Assembly (NCBI RefSeq): GCF_000737715.1
Contig: NZ_JPRN01000025.1
Span: forward strand, 1-37,190
DNA: 37,190 bases
Origin: Chryseobacterium sp. JM1
GTDB taxonomy: Bacteria; Bacteroidota; Bacteroidia; Flavobacteriales; Weeksellaceae
Reading direction: 5' to 3'
The translations under genes were made by a program, and so were the position numbers. Below are positions 25,126 through 32,948 of this stretch, piece by piece. The notes under the pieces are model-generated. The model saw nothing but the letters and a program-made list of their open reading frames with translations, was not told where the DNA came from and made no database searches. Position 1 is the first letter of the stretch. Each line of letters opens with the position of its first letter.

Positions 25126-26079
25126 TTATTCTAATCTTCCTGAAATACTTTCCGTTAAATGTCTGAGCTTCACTTTCAAAGATTCAGGCTCCAAAACAGT
25201 CGCATAATCTGCAAAAGTGATGAGCCAACGTGGAAAACCTTCATCAATCCATTCTGTATCAAAGGTCATTTCAATACCATTTTCCGTCTCCGTTTCTTCA
25301 ATAAACCCATAATATCTTTTTGAATTAACGATATGTCCGATTATTTTTTTCTCCACTAAAAGTCTTACCCTTGTTTTCTCTCCATTGGAATATCTTCTGT
25401 AATCGTTGATCTGCCCGTATTCCTGTGAAAACGGATTCTGAGTTTTAAGGATCTGTAAAATTCTGTCAACTCTAAACTGTCTGAAATCTTTTCTCAAGGT
25501 ACAGAACGCCATAATATACCAGTAATTGAATTCAAAGAAAACACCCACTGCTTCCACCGTTCTGTTGGTTACTGTAGAATCCACGGTTTTATATTCAATG
25601 ATCAGTTGTGTTTTATCTGCAATACTTTCCAGAATGGTGGGAATTACGTTTTTCAGTTCACCGCCGGGCTGGATGTGATAGTTAAAAACATCAATCTGTT
25701 TTTCAATATTCTGAATCAGGTTTTTATCTGAATGCCGAAGCACAGAGCGCACTTTTTCCATCGCGGTCTGATAATGATCTCCCAAACTTTGGTGGGAAAA
25801 TTTCTGCATTAGTTTTTCAGCGGTGATAAAACTCAGCACTTCTTCCTTAGTGAACATAATCGGCGGAAGTTTATAGCCATCCATCAGGGAATATCCGTTC
25901 CCGGCTTCTCCTATAATGGGAATACCAGCATTCTCGAGAGTCTTTACATCACGGTAAATCGTCCGGATACTGACATCAAATTTAGCAGCAAGGTCCTGCG
26001 CCCTTACTGTAGGTTTCGACTGCAGCTGTGTGAGGATAGCCGTTACTCTGTCCAGTTTTTTAAGATAGTGATCGTTCAT
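25126..26079 (-). CDS. YafY-type HTH/WYL-domain transcriptional regulator
   Basis: 317 residues. A winged helix-turn-helix of the DeoR/HTH_11 type (about 5-62; V-R-A-Q-D-L-A-A-K-F-D-V-S-I-R-T-I-Y-R-D-V) precedes a WYL domain (about 140-215; F-E-F-N-Y-W-Y-I-M-A-F-C, then F-R-Q-F-R-V-D-R-I) and a WCX C-terminal region (about 225-315). WYL domains sense ligands, often single-stranded DNA or small molecules. The gene is near but not beside the DinB-like gene, a pairing seen in this phylum. Its targets are unknown. The ATG at 26079 is 10 nt downstream of a TAGATTTG box on the minus strand. Confidence 0.86.
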   Translation of the reverse strand: MNDHYLKKLDRVTAILTQLQSKPTVRAQDLAAKFDVSIRTIYRDVKTLENAGIPIIGEAGNGYSLMDGYKLPPIMFTKEEVLSFITAEKLMQKFSHQSLGDHYQTAMEKVRSVLRHSDKNLIQNIEKQIDVFNYHIQPGGELKNVIPTILESIADKTQLIIEYKTVDSTVTNRTVEAVGVFFEFNYWYIMAFCTLRKDFRQFRVDRILQILKTQNPFSQEYGQINDYRRYSNGEKTRVRLLVEKKIIGHIVNSKRYYGFIEETETENGIEMTFDTEWIDEGFPRWLITFADYATVLEPESLKVKLRHLTESISGRLE

Positions 26080-26089
26080 ATTGATACAG

Positions 26090-26097
26090 CAAATCTA
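26090..26097 (-). promoter_or_regulatory. Candidate -7 box for the WYL regulator gene
   Basis: On the minus strand TAGATTTG, fitting TAnnTTTG, ends 10 nt before the ATG at 26079. No TTG is found at the normal -33 distance. Confidence 0.4.
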
Positions 26098-26224
26098 TCA
26101 ATCTTTTTTCGTCTGGAAAATATAAATCAGCCTGCTTTTAGATATTTATCTTTTGTAAATAGTATTTGGTTGGAATAAAACAGAATTGATTGTGAGAAAA
26201 GTCGTTTAAGTAAATAAGACTTGA

Positions 26225-26435
26225 AGTTGGAGCCACGCAAGGACGCAATTTTTTCAACAAATTCGAACGCTTTAAGGCGCAATGATTTTATCTCCGATAA
26301 AATTGTATACCGCTTGTCATTGCGAGGAGTACAGCGACGAAGTAATCTAAACTTCACCCTATAGCTGAAAATCTCTGATTTTCTTGCGCCTTAAAATATT
26401 CTCATTATTAATCACGCCTTGCGCCCTAGCGTTTA
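26225..26435. repeat. Palindromic element, copy 2, with nested insertion
   Basis: It matches the element at 11825-12018 from AGTTGGAGCCACGCAAGGAC through TTTAAGGCGCAATGATTTTA and TCTTGCGCCTTAAAATATTC to the far end, but with degraded terminal arms. In its centre the REP-like GTCATTGCGAGGAGTACAGC unit (26316-26348) replaces the interior seen in copy 1. Confidence 0.68.
26316..26348 (+). repeat. REP-like repeat nested in the palindromic element
   Basis: GTCATTGCGAGGAGTACAGC followed by GACGAAGTAATCT, matching the inverse of 18351-18386 with a few changes. Confidence 0.7.
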
Positions 26436-26456
26436 AAAACTTACGAAAAAATAAAA

Positions 26457-28265
26457 TCAATTATCCTTAAAAGAATTCACCAGTTTATCCAGATTTAAAC
26501 TTCTGGCAGAAGCATCAAAGATTTCACGGTAAGTTCCGTTAAGCTGGACCAGATCATCATGAGTTCCGCTTTCCACTACCCTTCCTTTTTTCATCACGTA
26601 AATCGTATCCGAATCTAAAATCTGTGACAGTGAATGGGAAATTATAACCACCGTACGACCTTCTTTAATGGCATCCAGCGAATTCTTGATCTGCTCCGTA
26701 GCAATAGCGTCCAGACTGGCGGTTGGCTCATCCAGGAAAATAATCGGTGGGTTTTTCAGGAACAATCTTGCGATAGCAATTCTCTGCTGCTGCCCTCCCG
26801 AAAGTTGAGTAGCGTCATGCTGATAACCATCCGGAAGATCCAGAATCTGATCATGCAGATAGGCTTTTCTTGAAGCTTCCTGAATTTCCTCAAAGCTGGC
26901 ATTCATATCGCCATACCGGATATTATCTTCAATGCTTCCCTGGAAGATATGGTTTCTCTGAAGAACAAGACCTAGATCATTTCTCAGAAAAGTATTATCA
27001 AATTCATTTAAATCAACTCCATCCAGCAGAATTTCTCCTGAATTTGGAAGATAGAATTTACAGAGAAGATTGATCACCGTTGATTTTCCGGCTCCGCTCA
27101 GCCCAACGAGTGCCGTGGTTTTTCCGTTTTCAATTTTCATAGAAACATCGTGCAGAGCTTTAGTACCGTTCGGATAAGTGAAGTCCACATTTTTTAATTC
27201 GAAATTTCCTTTGATCTGCTTTTCTACATAGGTTCCGTTCTGTTCTTTTTCATCATCAGCATTCAGGATCTCAAAATAGCCTTCTGCGTAGATCATCGCA
27301 TCATTCATATCATCATAGATTCTGTGAAGCTGGCGAATTGGTGCAGAAATATTATTGAACAGCATAATGTGAAGCATAATTGCTCCGATCGTCATCTGTT
27401 GATCCAATACCAGATACACAGTCAGAAGAATAATTAAAACCACTCCAAACTGCTCGATAAAAGTTTTCAAACCATCATAAATAAAGTTGGTTTTCCTCGT
27501 GAACATCTGACTTTCCATCAACTCCATCTGCAGGTCATACTGTTTTTTACCTTCAAATTTTTCACGGACAAAACTCTTGATCACCATAATAGAATTGATC
27601 AGATTCAATAGTCCGGAAGTTTTTCTTTCCCTTTGATTTCTGAGCTGGCGACGTACTCCACCTAGTTTTTTTGCCTGCAATGAACTTATATAAAAATAGA
27701 TCGGGACAATGATCGTCGAAACCATTCCGACATATACATTCTGCATGTACATAATGATCAGGGCTATGATGGCATTGGAAAATAAAGGCAGTATATCGAT
27801 AAAGAAGTTCTGAACTAACTTCGTGAGGCTTTCAATACCACGGTCTATCCTGATCTGCAGCTTCCCGGACTCATGATTTTCATCATTGAAATAGGCTACT
27901 CTGTATGAAAGGATCTTGTCGATAGCAGATTGGGCCAGTACAGAACTCACATTGATCCTTATTTTCTCACCATAAAACTTCTGCCCGAAATTGATGAAAA
28001 TATTGAGTAATTCTTTTCCTAGTAAAATAATCGAGATCACCACCAGAATATGAATGCCTTCAGACATCGGGTGTGGAAGATGAGTAAGCGTGGTCACCTC
28101 ATCCACCGTATATTTCAATACAAGGGGGTTCACCTGTGCAGCAAGTGCACCTAAAAAAGTAAGAAACAGCGTCCCGTAAATCATTAAACGGTAAGGTCTG
28201 ATAAATGGAACCAGCTGTTTATAGACTCCAAATAAGGTGACGGTTCTGTTGAAAGGTTTTGCCAT
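26457..28265 (-). CDS. ABC exporter, fused permease and ATPase (ABCB type)
   Basis: 602-residue half-transporter that probably works as a homodimer in the inner membrane. Residues 15-330 hold six transmembrane helices (for example 27-48, 70-90 and 160-182), with the coupling region between. The nucleotide-binding domain has Walker A G-L-S-G-A-G-K-S-T, Q-loop Q-R-N-H, signature L-S-G-G-Q-Q-Q-R, Walker B I-I-F-L-D-E-P and the H-switch I-I-S-H-S. The family includes lipid (MsbA-like), peptide and multidrug exporters. The substrate is not visible in the sequence. It is followed by a repeat-rich spacer and is divergent from hmp. Confidence 0.9.
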   Translation of the reverse strand: MAKPFNRTVTLFGVYKQLVPFIRPYRLMIYGTLFLTFLGALAAQVNPLVLKYTVDEVTTLTHLPHPMSEGIHILVVISIILLGKELLNIFINFGQKFYGEKIRINVSSVLAQSAIDKILSYRVAYFNDENHESGKLQIRIDRGIESLTKLVQNFFIDILPLFSNAIIALIIMYMQNVYVGMVSTIIVPIYFYISSLQAKKLGGVRRQLRNQRERKTSGLLNLINSIMVIKSFVREKFEGKKQYDLQMELMESQMFTRKTNFIYDGLKTFIEQFGVVLIILLTVYLVLDQQMTIGAIMLHIMLFNNISAPIRQLHRIYDDMNDAMIYAEGYFEILNADDEKEQNGTYVEKQIKGNFELKNVDFTYPNGTKALHDVSMKIENGKTTALVGLSGAGKSTVINLLCKFYLPNSGEILLDGVDLNEFDNTFLRNDLGLVLQRNHIFQGSIEDNIRYGDMNASFEEIQEASRKAYLHDQILDLPDGYQHDATQLSGGQQQRIAIARLFLKNPPIIFLDEPTASLDAIATEQIKNSLDAIKEGRTVVIISHSLSQILDSDTIYVMKKGRVVESGTHDDLVQLNGTYREIFDASARSLNLDKLVNSFKDN

Positions 28266-28340
28266 GAGAATTCGTTAATCAAAATTTATGCATTTTTTGG
28301 GAGAATTTACTGTCTTTTTCCAATAAATGTTTAAAATCAT

Positions 28341-28365
28341 ATTGTTGCATTTAAAATACAACAAT
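28341..28365. promoter_or_regulatory. NsrR-like operator upstream of hmp
   Basis: A 25-bp palindrome around A28353, ATTGTTGCATTT / AAATACAACAAT, with one mismatched pair. Its core TTGCATTTAAAATACAA closely follows the NsrR box of enterobacteria (ATGCATTTAAAATGCAT). It stands 45 bp before the hmp ATG, and the gene after hmp encodes an NsrR-type regulator. Confidence 0.8.
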
Positions 28366-28379
28366 TAAAAATCTTTTTG

Positions 28380-28387
28380 TAGATTTG
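28380..28387 (+). promoter_or_regulatory. -7 box of the hmp promoter
   Basis: TAGATTTG fits TAnnTTTG and ends 22 nt before the hmp ATG. The expected -33 region falls next to, or inside, the right half of the NsrR-like palindrome, so bound regulator would block RNA polymerase. Confidence 0.65.
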
Positions 28388-28409
28388 TCTCATTATTAAA
28401 TAAAACAAG

Positions 28410-29612
28410 ATGAATTCGAACCAAAAAAAATTAGTCACATCAACCGTACCTGTCTTAAAAACGAATGGTACAGATCTTACGAAACACTTTTATGCAAGAA
28501 TGTTTAAGCATCATCCTGAGCTGAAAAATATTTTCAACATGAGCCATCAGGCCAGTGGAAAACAGCAGCATGCTTTAGCCGGCGCTGTCCTTGCCTATGC
28601 CGAACATATTGAAAATCCGGAAGTCCTTATCAATGTTTTGAAATCTATCGGCAATAAACATGTAAGTCTTAATATCAGCCCGGAGCAGTACGATATCGTT
28701 GGCCATCATTTAATTTCTTCCATTAAAGAAGTGCTGGGAGAATCTGCCACCGATGAATTGATAGAAGCATGGACTCAGGCATATAATGAACTTGCCCAGA
28801 TTATGATTTCCATTGAAGAAGACCTTTATCAGTCTACGCTTAAAAAAGAAGGAGGTTGGAAAGGCTGGAGAACCTTTGTGATTGCGGATATTGTTGAGGA
28901 AAGCAGTGAAGTTAAATCTTTCTATCTAAAGCCAAAAGATCAGGGTTCCATCGCAGATTATCTTCCCGGACAGTATCTTTCTGTGAAATTATTTATCCCG
29001 GGATTGGGCCATGAACAGGTCAGACAATACAGTCTCTCATCTGCTTTTAACCCGGAATACTACAGGATATCTGTAAAAAAAGAGGTCCATCCAAACGCTC
29101 CGGAAGGTGCCGTTTCCAATGTACTGCATCAGAAAAATACCGGTGATGAAATATGGGTAAGTGCTCCTTCAGGGGTATTCCATGCGGGTGTTGACGGTAA
29201 TCAGCCTTTGGTCTTAATCAGTGGTGGTATTGGGGTAACACCGCTTCTGAGCATGCTTGAAACCAATAAAAACAAACTTCAGGAAAATACAACCGTATGG
29301 CTTCACAGCTGCAGGAATGAAAAGGTTCACGCCTTCAAAGATCAGATCGATCTATTGAACCAGGACAGCGAGTGGTTGACGACTCATATTTTTTATGAAA
29401 CGGTTTCAAAAAATGAAAATAATGCTATAAAAGAAGGAAGAATTGATGTAGCGGAACTCAAAGACGAGGTACTGATTGATGATGCAAAGTATTATATTTG
29501 TGGTCCGGAGGTCTTTATCAAAGTGCAGTATAATTCTCTTATCAAACTTGGAATTGCACAGGAAAATATTTTATTTGAAGAGTTTGGACCTCAATTACTT
29601 CATTTTAATTAA
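28410..29612 (+). CDS. hmp: Nitric oxide dioxygenase (flavohaemoglobin)
   Basis: 400 residues in three domains. The globin (1-140) carries the proximal haem His84 (N-K-H-V-S-L), Tyr28 (H-F-Y-A-R) and Gln52/Gln53 in the distal pocket. The FAD domain (150-255) has R205-Q-Y-S-L-S-S. The NAD domain (265-400) has S-G-G-I-G-V-T-P-L-L and C-G-P-E-V-F. It turns nitric oxide and O2 into nitrate at the expense of NAD(P)H in the cytoplasm. The length is normal. It is followed 6 bp later by nsrR and preceded by an NsrR-like operator, so it should be induced by nitric oxide. Confidence 0.95.
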   Translation: MNSNQKKLVTSTVPVLKTNGTDLTKHFYARMFKHHPELKNIFNMSHQASGKQQHALAGAVLAYAEHIENPEVLINVLKSIGNKHVSLNISPEQYDIVGHHLISSIKEVLGESATDELIEAWTQAYNELAQIMISIEEDLYQSTLKKEGGWKGWRTFVIADIVEESSEVKSFYLKPKDQGSIADYLPGQYLSVKLFIPGLGHEQVRQYSLSSAFNPEYYRISVKKEVHPNAPEGAVSNVLHQKNTGDEIWVSAPSGVFHAGVDGNQPLVLISGGIGVTPLLSMLETNKNKLQENTTVWLHSCRNEKVHAFKDQIDLLNQDSEWLTTHIFYETVSKNENNAIKEGRIDVAELKDEVLIDDAKYYICGPEVFIKVQYNSLIKLGIAQENILFEEFGPQLLHFN

Positions 29613-29618
29613 TTATCA

Positions 29619-30056
29619 ATGAAACTGAACCACTTTACCGATTACAGCCTGCGTGTCTTAATCTATCTCAACAAAAAGGACAAAACTGCTTCATCTTCTT
29701 TGGATGAGCTATCCAGGGAGTTGGATATATTGCGCAATCATCTCATTAAGGTGGTTCAGTTTTTATCTAAAGAAGAACTTGTTATTACCAAAAGAGGGAA
29801 AAACGGAGGCATTATGATATCGGACAAAGCCCTCAATACAGGACTCGGTACGTTGATTCACCTGCTGGAACAGGATGATTCTCCCATCATCAACTGCCAC
29901 TCCAAACCTTGTGTTTTTATGCCTTTCAGCTGTCAGTTGAAATTCTTTCTGGATACCGCTTATCAGGCATTTATAGACAGCATGAACCAGCACAGACTCT
30001 CTGATATTGTTTTTAATAACTGGGAAAGTATCTTCGCGGGCCGGCAAAATGTTTGA
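29619..30056 (+). CDS. nsrR: Rrf2-family regulator, NsrR-like nitric-oxide sensor
   Basis: 145 residues. N-terminal winged helix of the Rrf2 family (F-T-D-Y-S-L-R-V-L-I-Y-L; L-R-N-H-L-I-K-V-V-Q-F-L; G-K-N-G-G-I), and three cysteines for an iron-sulfur cluster at C93, C98 and C105 (CX4CX6C; E. coli NsrR is CX4CX5C). It binds an [Fe-S] cluster and releases DNA when nitric oxide attacks it. It is transcribed with hmp (6 bp gap) and probably represses its own operon through the operator at 28341-28365. Confidence 0.88.
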   Translation: MKLNHFTDYSLRVLIYLNKKDKTASSSLDELSRELDILRNHLIKVVQFLSKEELVITKRGKNGGIMISDKALNTGLGTLIHLLEQDDSPIINCHSKPCVFMPFSCQLKFFLDTAYQAFIDSMNQHRLSDIVFNNWESIFAGRQNV

Positions 30057-30059
30057 TTT

Positions 30060-30277
30060 AGACATCAGATTTCAGACACGAGACGTGAGACTTTAGATTG
30101 AGAAATGTCAATGGTCAATTTTGCTACGCAAGTGAATGGTGAATGCTAGATCCTAGAGCCAAGATGTCAGACCATAATCCTATTAACTTAATCTATACGA
30201 ACCAGCAACTCACAACCAGTTCGAAGACTCTCAAACCCTCAAACGCTCTTACTCTCAAACTCTCCGACTCTCAAACC
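30060..30277. repeat. Mosaic repeat island, inverted relative to 17135-17464
   Basis: In order: AGACATCAGATTTCAGACAC module (30060-30092), a GTCAATTTTGCTACGCAAGT module (30100-30144), unmatched sequence, and a CTCTCAAACCCTCAAACGCT-type array (30226-30277). Each has an inverted counterpart in the spacer at 17135-17464, and their order is preserved. No gene lies here. Confidence 0.7.
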
Positions 30278-30281
30278 CGAA

Positions 30282-31343
30282 TTATCCTTCGTAGAAATAG
30301 GTTGTAAGATAATGCAGTTCCGGTCTGCTGGCGGCTTTAGATTCTGCTTCTGCCTGCTCCAATGTGTACTGAGAGGTCAGTTCCTTTCTTTGAAACACAA
30401 AAGAATTATTGGCATTCTTATCTACTACTTCATTGAAGATATGTTCAATTTCAGAATTGGCAAGTGATGCAAAACTGGCGTCCTCAAAACCGTACATCAG
30501 TCTCAGATCATCAAACTGTCCGAAGTTTTCATCTACAAATCCCTGAAGCTGCAGTTTAGAATCAAAATTACCGGCCCAGATGTTATATATATATTTTTTC
30601 TTTTTCGGTTTGTCTAAAATACTCTGATACACAAAGTTTTCACCCAGATAAGCTTCTCTAACCTGCGGATCATTGGCAAGATCTTCCGGAAGTCCTTCTT
30701 TCAGGATCTTTCCTTCAAACATGATGTATGTTTTATTGGTGATAGCTAAGGTCTGCTGTACGTTGTGGTCGGTGATCAGGATCCCGATATTTTTGTCTAC
30801 CAAACTTCTTACAATCTTCTGGATATCCTCTACCGCAATCGGGTCTACCCCTGCGAAAGGCTCATCAAGAAGGATAAAGTTCGGACTGGTAGCCAGACAT
30901 CGTGCAATTTCGGTTCTACGTCTTTCTCCACCGGAAAGAAGATCCCCTCTGTTTTTACGTACATGCTGAAGCGAGAATTCTTCAATCAATTCATCACATT
31001 TGATCTGCTGCTCACGTTTTGAAAGCTTGGTCAACTGTAACACGCCCATTATGTTTTCTTCTACGGACAGCTTTCTGAAAATCGAAGCTTCCTGTGCCAG
31101 ATAACCGATTCCTTTCTGAGCACGACGATACATTGCATCCGTAGTGATTTCCTGCTTATCGAGAAAGATTTTTCCTGAAGTAGGCTTAACCAATCCCACG
31201 ATCATATAAAACGAAGTGGTCTTTCCTGCTCCGTTAGGACCAAGCAAACCAACAATTTCTCCCTGTTGAACCTGTACAGAAACGCCTTTTACTACTTTTT
31301 TAGGACCGTATTCTTTGATTAAGTTTTCTCCTCGTAAAATCAT
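30282..31343 (-). CDS. lptB: LPS export ATPase LptB with a C-terminal extension
   Basis: 353 residues. Residues 1-241 are a complete LptB: Walker A G-L-L-G-P-N-G-A-G-K-T-T, signature L-S-G-G-E-R-R-R, Walker B F-I-L-L-D-E-P-F-A-G-V-D-P and switch I-T-D-H-N-V. LptB powers transport of lipopolysaccharide to the outer membrane as part of LptB2FG. Normal LptB is about 240 residues; here about 112 more follow, starting with a basic K-P-K-K-K-K linker and continuing with an acidic, aromatic-rich region I do not recognise. The start is firm because M-I-L-R-G-E-N-L-I-K is the normal N-terminus. No lptFG genes are nearby. Confidence 0.92.
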   Translation of the reverse strand: MILRGENLIKEYGPKKVVKGVSVQVQQGEIVGLLGPNGAGKTTSFYMIVGLVKPTSGKIFLDKQEITTDAMYRRAQKGIGYLAQEASIFRKLSVEENIMGVLQLTKLSKREQQIKCDELIEEFSLQHVRKNRGDLLSGGERRRTEIARCLATSPNFILLDEPFAGVDPIAVEDIQKIVRSLVDKNIGILITDHNVQQTLAITNKTYIMFEGKILKEGLPEDLANDPQVREAYLGENFVYQSILDKPKKKKYIYNIWAGNFDSKLQLQGFVDENFGQFDDLRLMYGFEDASFASLANSEIEHIFNEVVDKNANNSFVFQRKELTSQYTLEQAEAESKAASRPELHYLTTYFYEG

Positions 31344-31348
31344 AGGAG

Positions 31349-31356
31349 CAAAGATA
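31349..31356 (-). promoter_or_regulatory. Candidate -7 box directly before lptB
   Basis: On the minus strand TATCTTTG (fits TAnnTTTG) ends 5 nt before the lptB ATG, and TTTG lies 15 nt further upstream. If real, the transcript would begin at or next to the ATG. Confidence 0.45.
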
Positions 31357-31512
31357 AAGTTTTTTTGAATTCAAATTTTAGATTATAAACGCTATCCCCG
31401 GTTTTTTGATGGATTGAATTTAATTTCATTGATTATTCCTGTCAAATCTACTGGGGCAAAATGTTGATCACCTTAAAAACTAAAGTATTTAACTCACTTA
31501 TTTAAAATTTTT

Positions 31513-31610
31513 GTTGGAAAAGCGCAAAGGGATGCAAGTTTTTTTTCTAATTCGAATGCTTTAAGGCGCGAGGATTTTATCTTCGATAAAATTGTAGACC
31601 GTTCAATAGA
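31513..31610 (+). repeat. Palindromic element, copy 3 (left half only)
   Basis: Matches the left half of 11825-12018: GTTGGAAAAGCGCAAAGGGA, ATTCGAATGCTTTAAGGCGC, the ATTTTATC/GATAAAAT hairpin and CCGTTCAATA. The right half is missing. The match to copy 1 also continues to the left (TTTAAAATTTTT), so the true boundary may be a little outside. Confidence 0.65.
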
Positions 31611-31699
31611 CCAATTAAAAGTTTAAACAAATGTAACTCTCTCGATTTTTCTTCGACGTATTGGGAAATTATTTTATTCATCACCAAAAAAAATTAACA

Positions 31700-31996
31700 A
31701 TGGAAAATTACGGTTATACCAAAACAGACGGCACACAAAACCAGCAGCAAAATACTATTCCTTACCGTTCGGAAAAGAAAATTCCTGCGGCATTATTAGG
31801 AATTCTCGTAGGCTGGCTGGCTTTAAATAAATTTTATCTGGGCTATACCAAAGAAGGGGTTATTCAGCTTGTTCTAAATATTGTGACTCTCGGGGCGGCT
31901 TCCATCATTCCTTTTATTGAGGGGATTTTATATCTGTTTATGAGTGATAAGCAGTTTGATGACACGTATGTGTATGGAAAGAAAGGCTGGCTTTAG
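31700..31996 (+). CDS. TM2-domain membrane protein
   Basis: 98 residues from the ATG at 31700; an earlier ATG at 31661 would add 13 residues. A polar, Gln-rich N-terminus (1-28) leads into a TM2 domain: helix 1 (A-A-L-L-G-I-L-V-G-W-L-A-L), the motif N-K-F-Y-L-G-Y-T-K-E-G, then helix 2 (L-V-L-N-I-V-T-L-G-A-A) and a third hydrophobic stretch ending in Y-L-F-M. The function of TM2 proteins in bacteria is poorly known. A GATGAT repeat lies between it and the next gene. Confidence 0.82.
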   Translation: MENYGYTKTDGTQNQQQNTIPYRSEKKIPAALLGILVGWLALNKFYLGYTKEGVIQLVLNIVTLGAASIIPFIEGILYLFMSDKQFDDTYVYGKKGWL

Positions 31997-32075
31997 ATGA
32001 TATGCTGATTTGATGATGGGATAATTCGATGATGCGGTGATTTGACGATGAGATGATGCGTTGATATGGGCGTTT
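31996..32075 (+). repeat. Degenerate GATGAT/TGATTTGA repeat
   Basis: About 80 bp rich in GATGAT and TGATTTGAT words, such as GATTTGATGATGGGATAATT. Unit length varies, so it is not a simple tandem array. It fills the spacer between the TM2 gene and the 242-residue gene. A single related word occurs near 32932. Confidence 0.55.
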
Positions 32076-32129
32076 TCATTTTTGTTTTATTTCCTTATTT
32101 TTATACACCCAATCAAGAATCAAAATACT

Positions 32130-32858
32130 ATGGAAAATAATCAGGAGCTGACAGATCTGCTTGCGCTGGATCTGGGTGTCAATATTGTCAACAGAAGGCC
32201 TTACGCCAAGGAAGTTTTCAAATGGCAGGATATGGATCTTCTCCCCCATTCATCATCAGACACTTTGCTGTGTGAAATCTTTGAATGGAACGGAAGAAAC
32301 TGGAGAACTACGGAAAACAATCTTATTGGATTTCTTTTTTCCGGAGATGTTCTCAGTAAGGTAAAAGAACAGCTGGTGAATACTCCGAAACATCCTGCGC
32401 TGATTCCGGATTTTGAATTCACAAAAGACAGCATGGTCGAATATGGCCTGTCGCTGCCTTCTCTTTTTAATATCGGAATCAATGGAAATATCAAAAATGC
32501 CACTAATTTTTCGGTGCGCGTAAATGGTGTGACTAAATCAAGAGTCACTAATATTGATTCGCCGGGAATTGAAATTTTGAAAAGTTATTCCCAGTTTACC
32601 CAGGACAAATCCAAAACATACCGAAAAAATATTAAGTTCAATTATCTGAGTACGTCTCTTTTTTATGCAGAAAGTGTAGAAATTTTTCTTGAAAAAGAAT
32701 CAGGTGTCGGACTGGATGTCAGTTTCCAAACGACAAATGTGGAAGTGGATGCTAAAATAGATACGGATACGAAGAAACATTTTGTTTTAAAATATTCCGG
32801 AAATCAGGCTCCTTTTGCGGCTAAATTCACCAAAGGAAAAGATTTCAACATCATGTAA
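32130..32858 (+). CDS. Uncharacterised protein, possible gasdermin-like fold
   Basis: 242 residues from the ATG at 32130. The frame is open from 32061, but those codons are a hydrophobic stretch translated from spacer. There is no signal peptide, no transmembrane helix and a single Cys (C48). The protein looks all-beta with amphipathic strands in the second half. Its layout resembles gasdermin pore-forming domains: D-M-D-L-L-P then S-S-S-D-T-L-L-C near residues 34-48, F-L-F-S-G-D-V-L at 68-75, a Gly/Asn-rich patch at 105-135, and F-V-L-K-Y-S-G-N-Q-A-P-F-A-A-K-F at 218-233. That last motif and the preceding L-D-V strand echo bacterial gasdermins. The similarity is only by eye. No protease gene is beside it. 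It is 133 bp after the TM2 gene and ends at a shared terminator with hemB. Confidence 0.6.
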   Translation: MENNQELTDLLALDLGVNIVNRRPYAKEVFKWQDMDLLPHSSSDTLLCEIFEWNGRNWRTTENNLIGFLFSGDVLSKVKEQLVNTPKHPALIPDFEFTKDSMVEYGLSLPSLFNIGINGNIKNATNFSVRVNGVTKSRVTNIDSPGIEILKSYSQFTQDKSKTYRKNIKFNYLSTSLFYAESVEIFLEKESGVGLDVSFQTTNVEVDAKIDTDTKKHFVLKYSGNQAPFAAKFTKGKDFNIM

Positions 32859-32899
32859 TCTATTTTACGATCCTATTACTAAAAAATATTTTGCAAAAA

Positions 32900-32928
32900 A
32901 AAACACCTCAAAGCATGAGGTGTTTTTT
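32900..32928. terminator. Bidirectional terminator
   Basis: Stem AAACACCTCA / TGAGGTGTTT with a short loop and A and T runs on either side. It serves both the 242-residue gene (plus) and hemB (minus, stop at 32949). Confidence 0.85.
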
Positions 32929-32948
32929 ACTTGATGATGGTTTCATCA

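Larger units (their letters stand above)
26080..26456. other. Gene-free spacer
   Basis: The open frame 26357 to 26127 (minus) is only repeat sequence read in frame. The spacer contains the palindromic element, copy 2 (26225-26435), with a nested REP-like insertion. Confidence 0.6.
31344..31699. other. Gene-free spacer between lptB and the TM2 gene
   Basis: Apart from the candidate lptB promoter at its left end and the truncated palindromic element at 31513-31610, nothing is recognised. This is a divergent region, so a promoter for the TM2 gene should be near its right end, but I see no strict -7 box. Confidence 0.55.

Noticed and set aside
26127..26357. 76-codon open frame on the minus strand
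   Set aside because: It is the translation of the palindromic element and the nested REP-like unit (L-R-R-C-T-P-R-N-D-K), with no domain or promoter.
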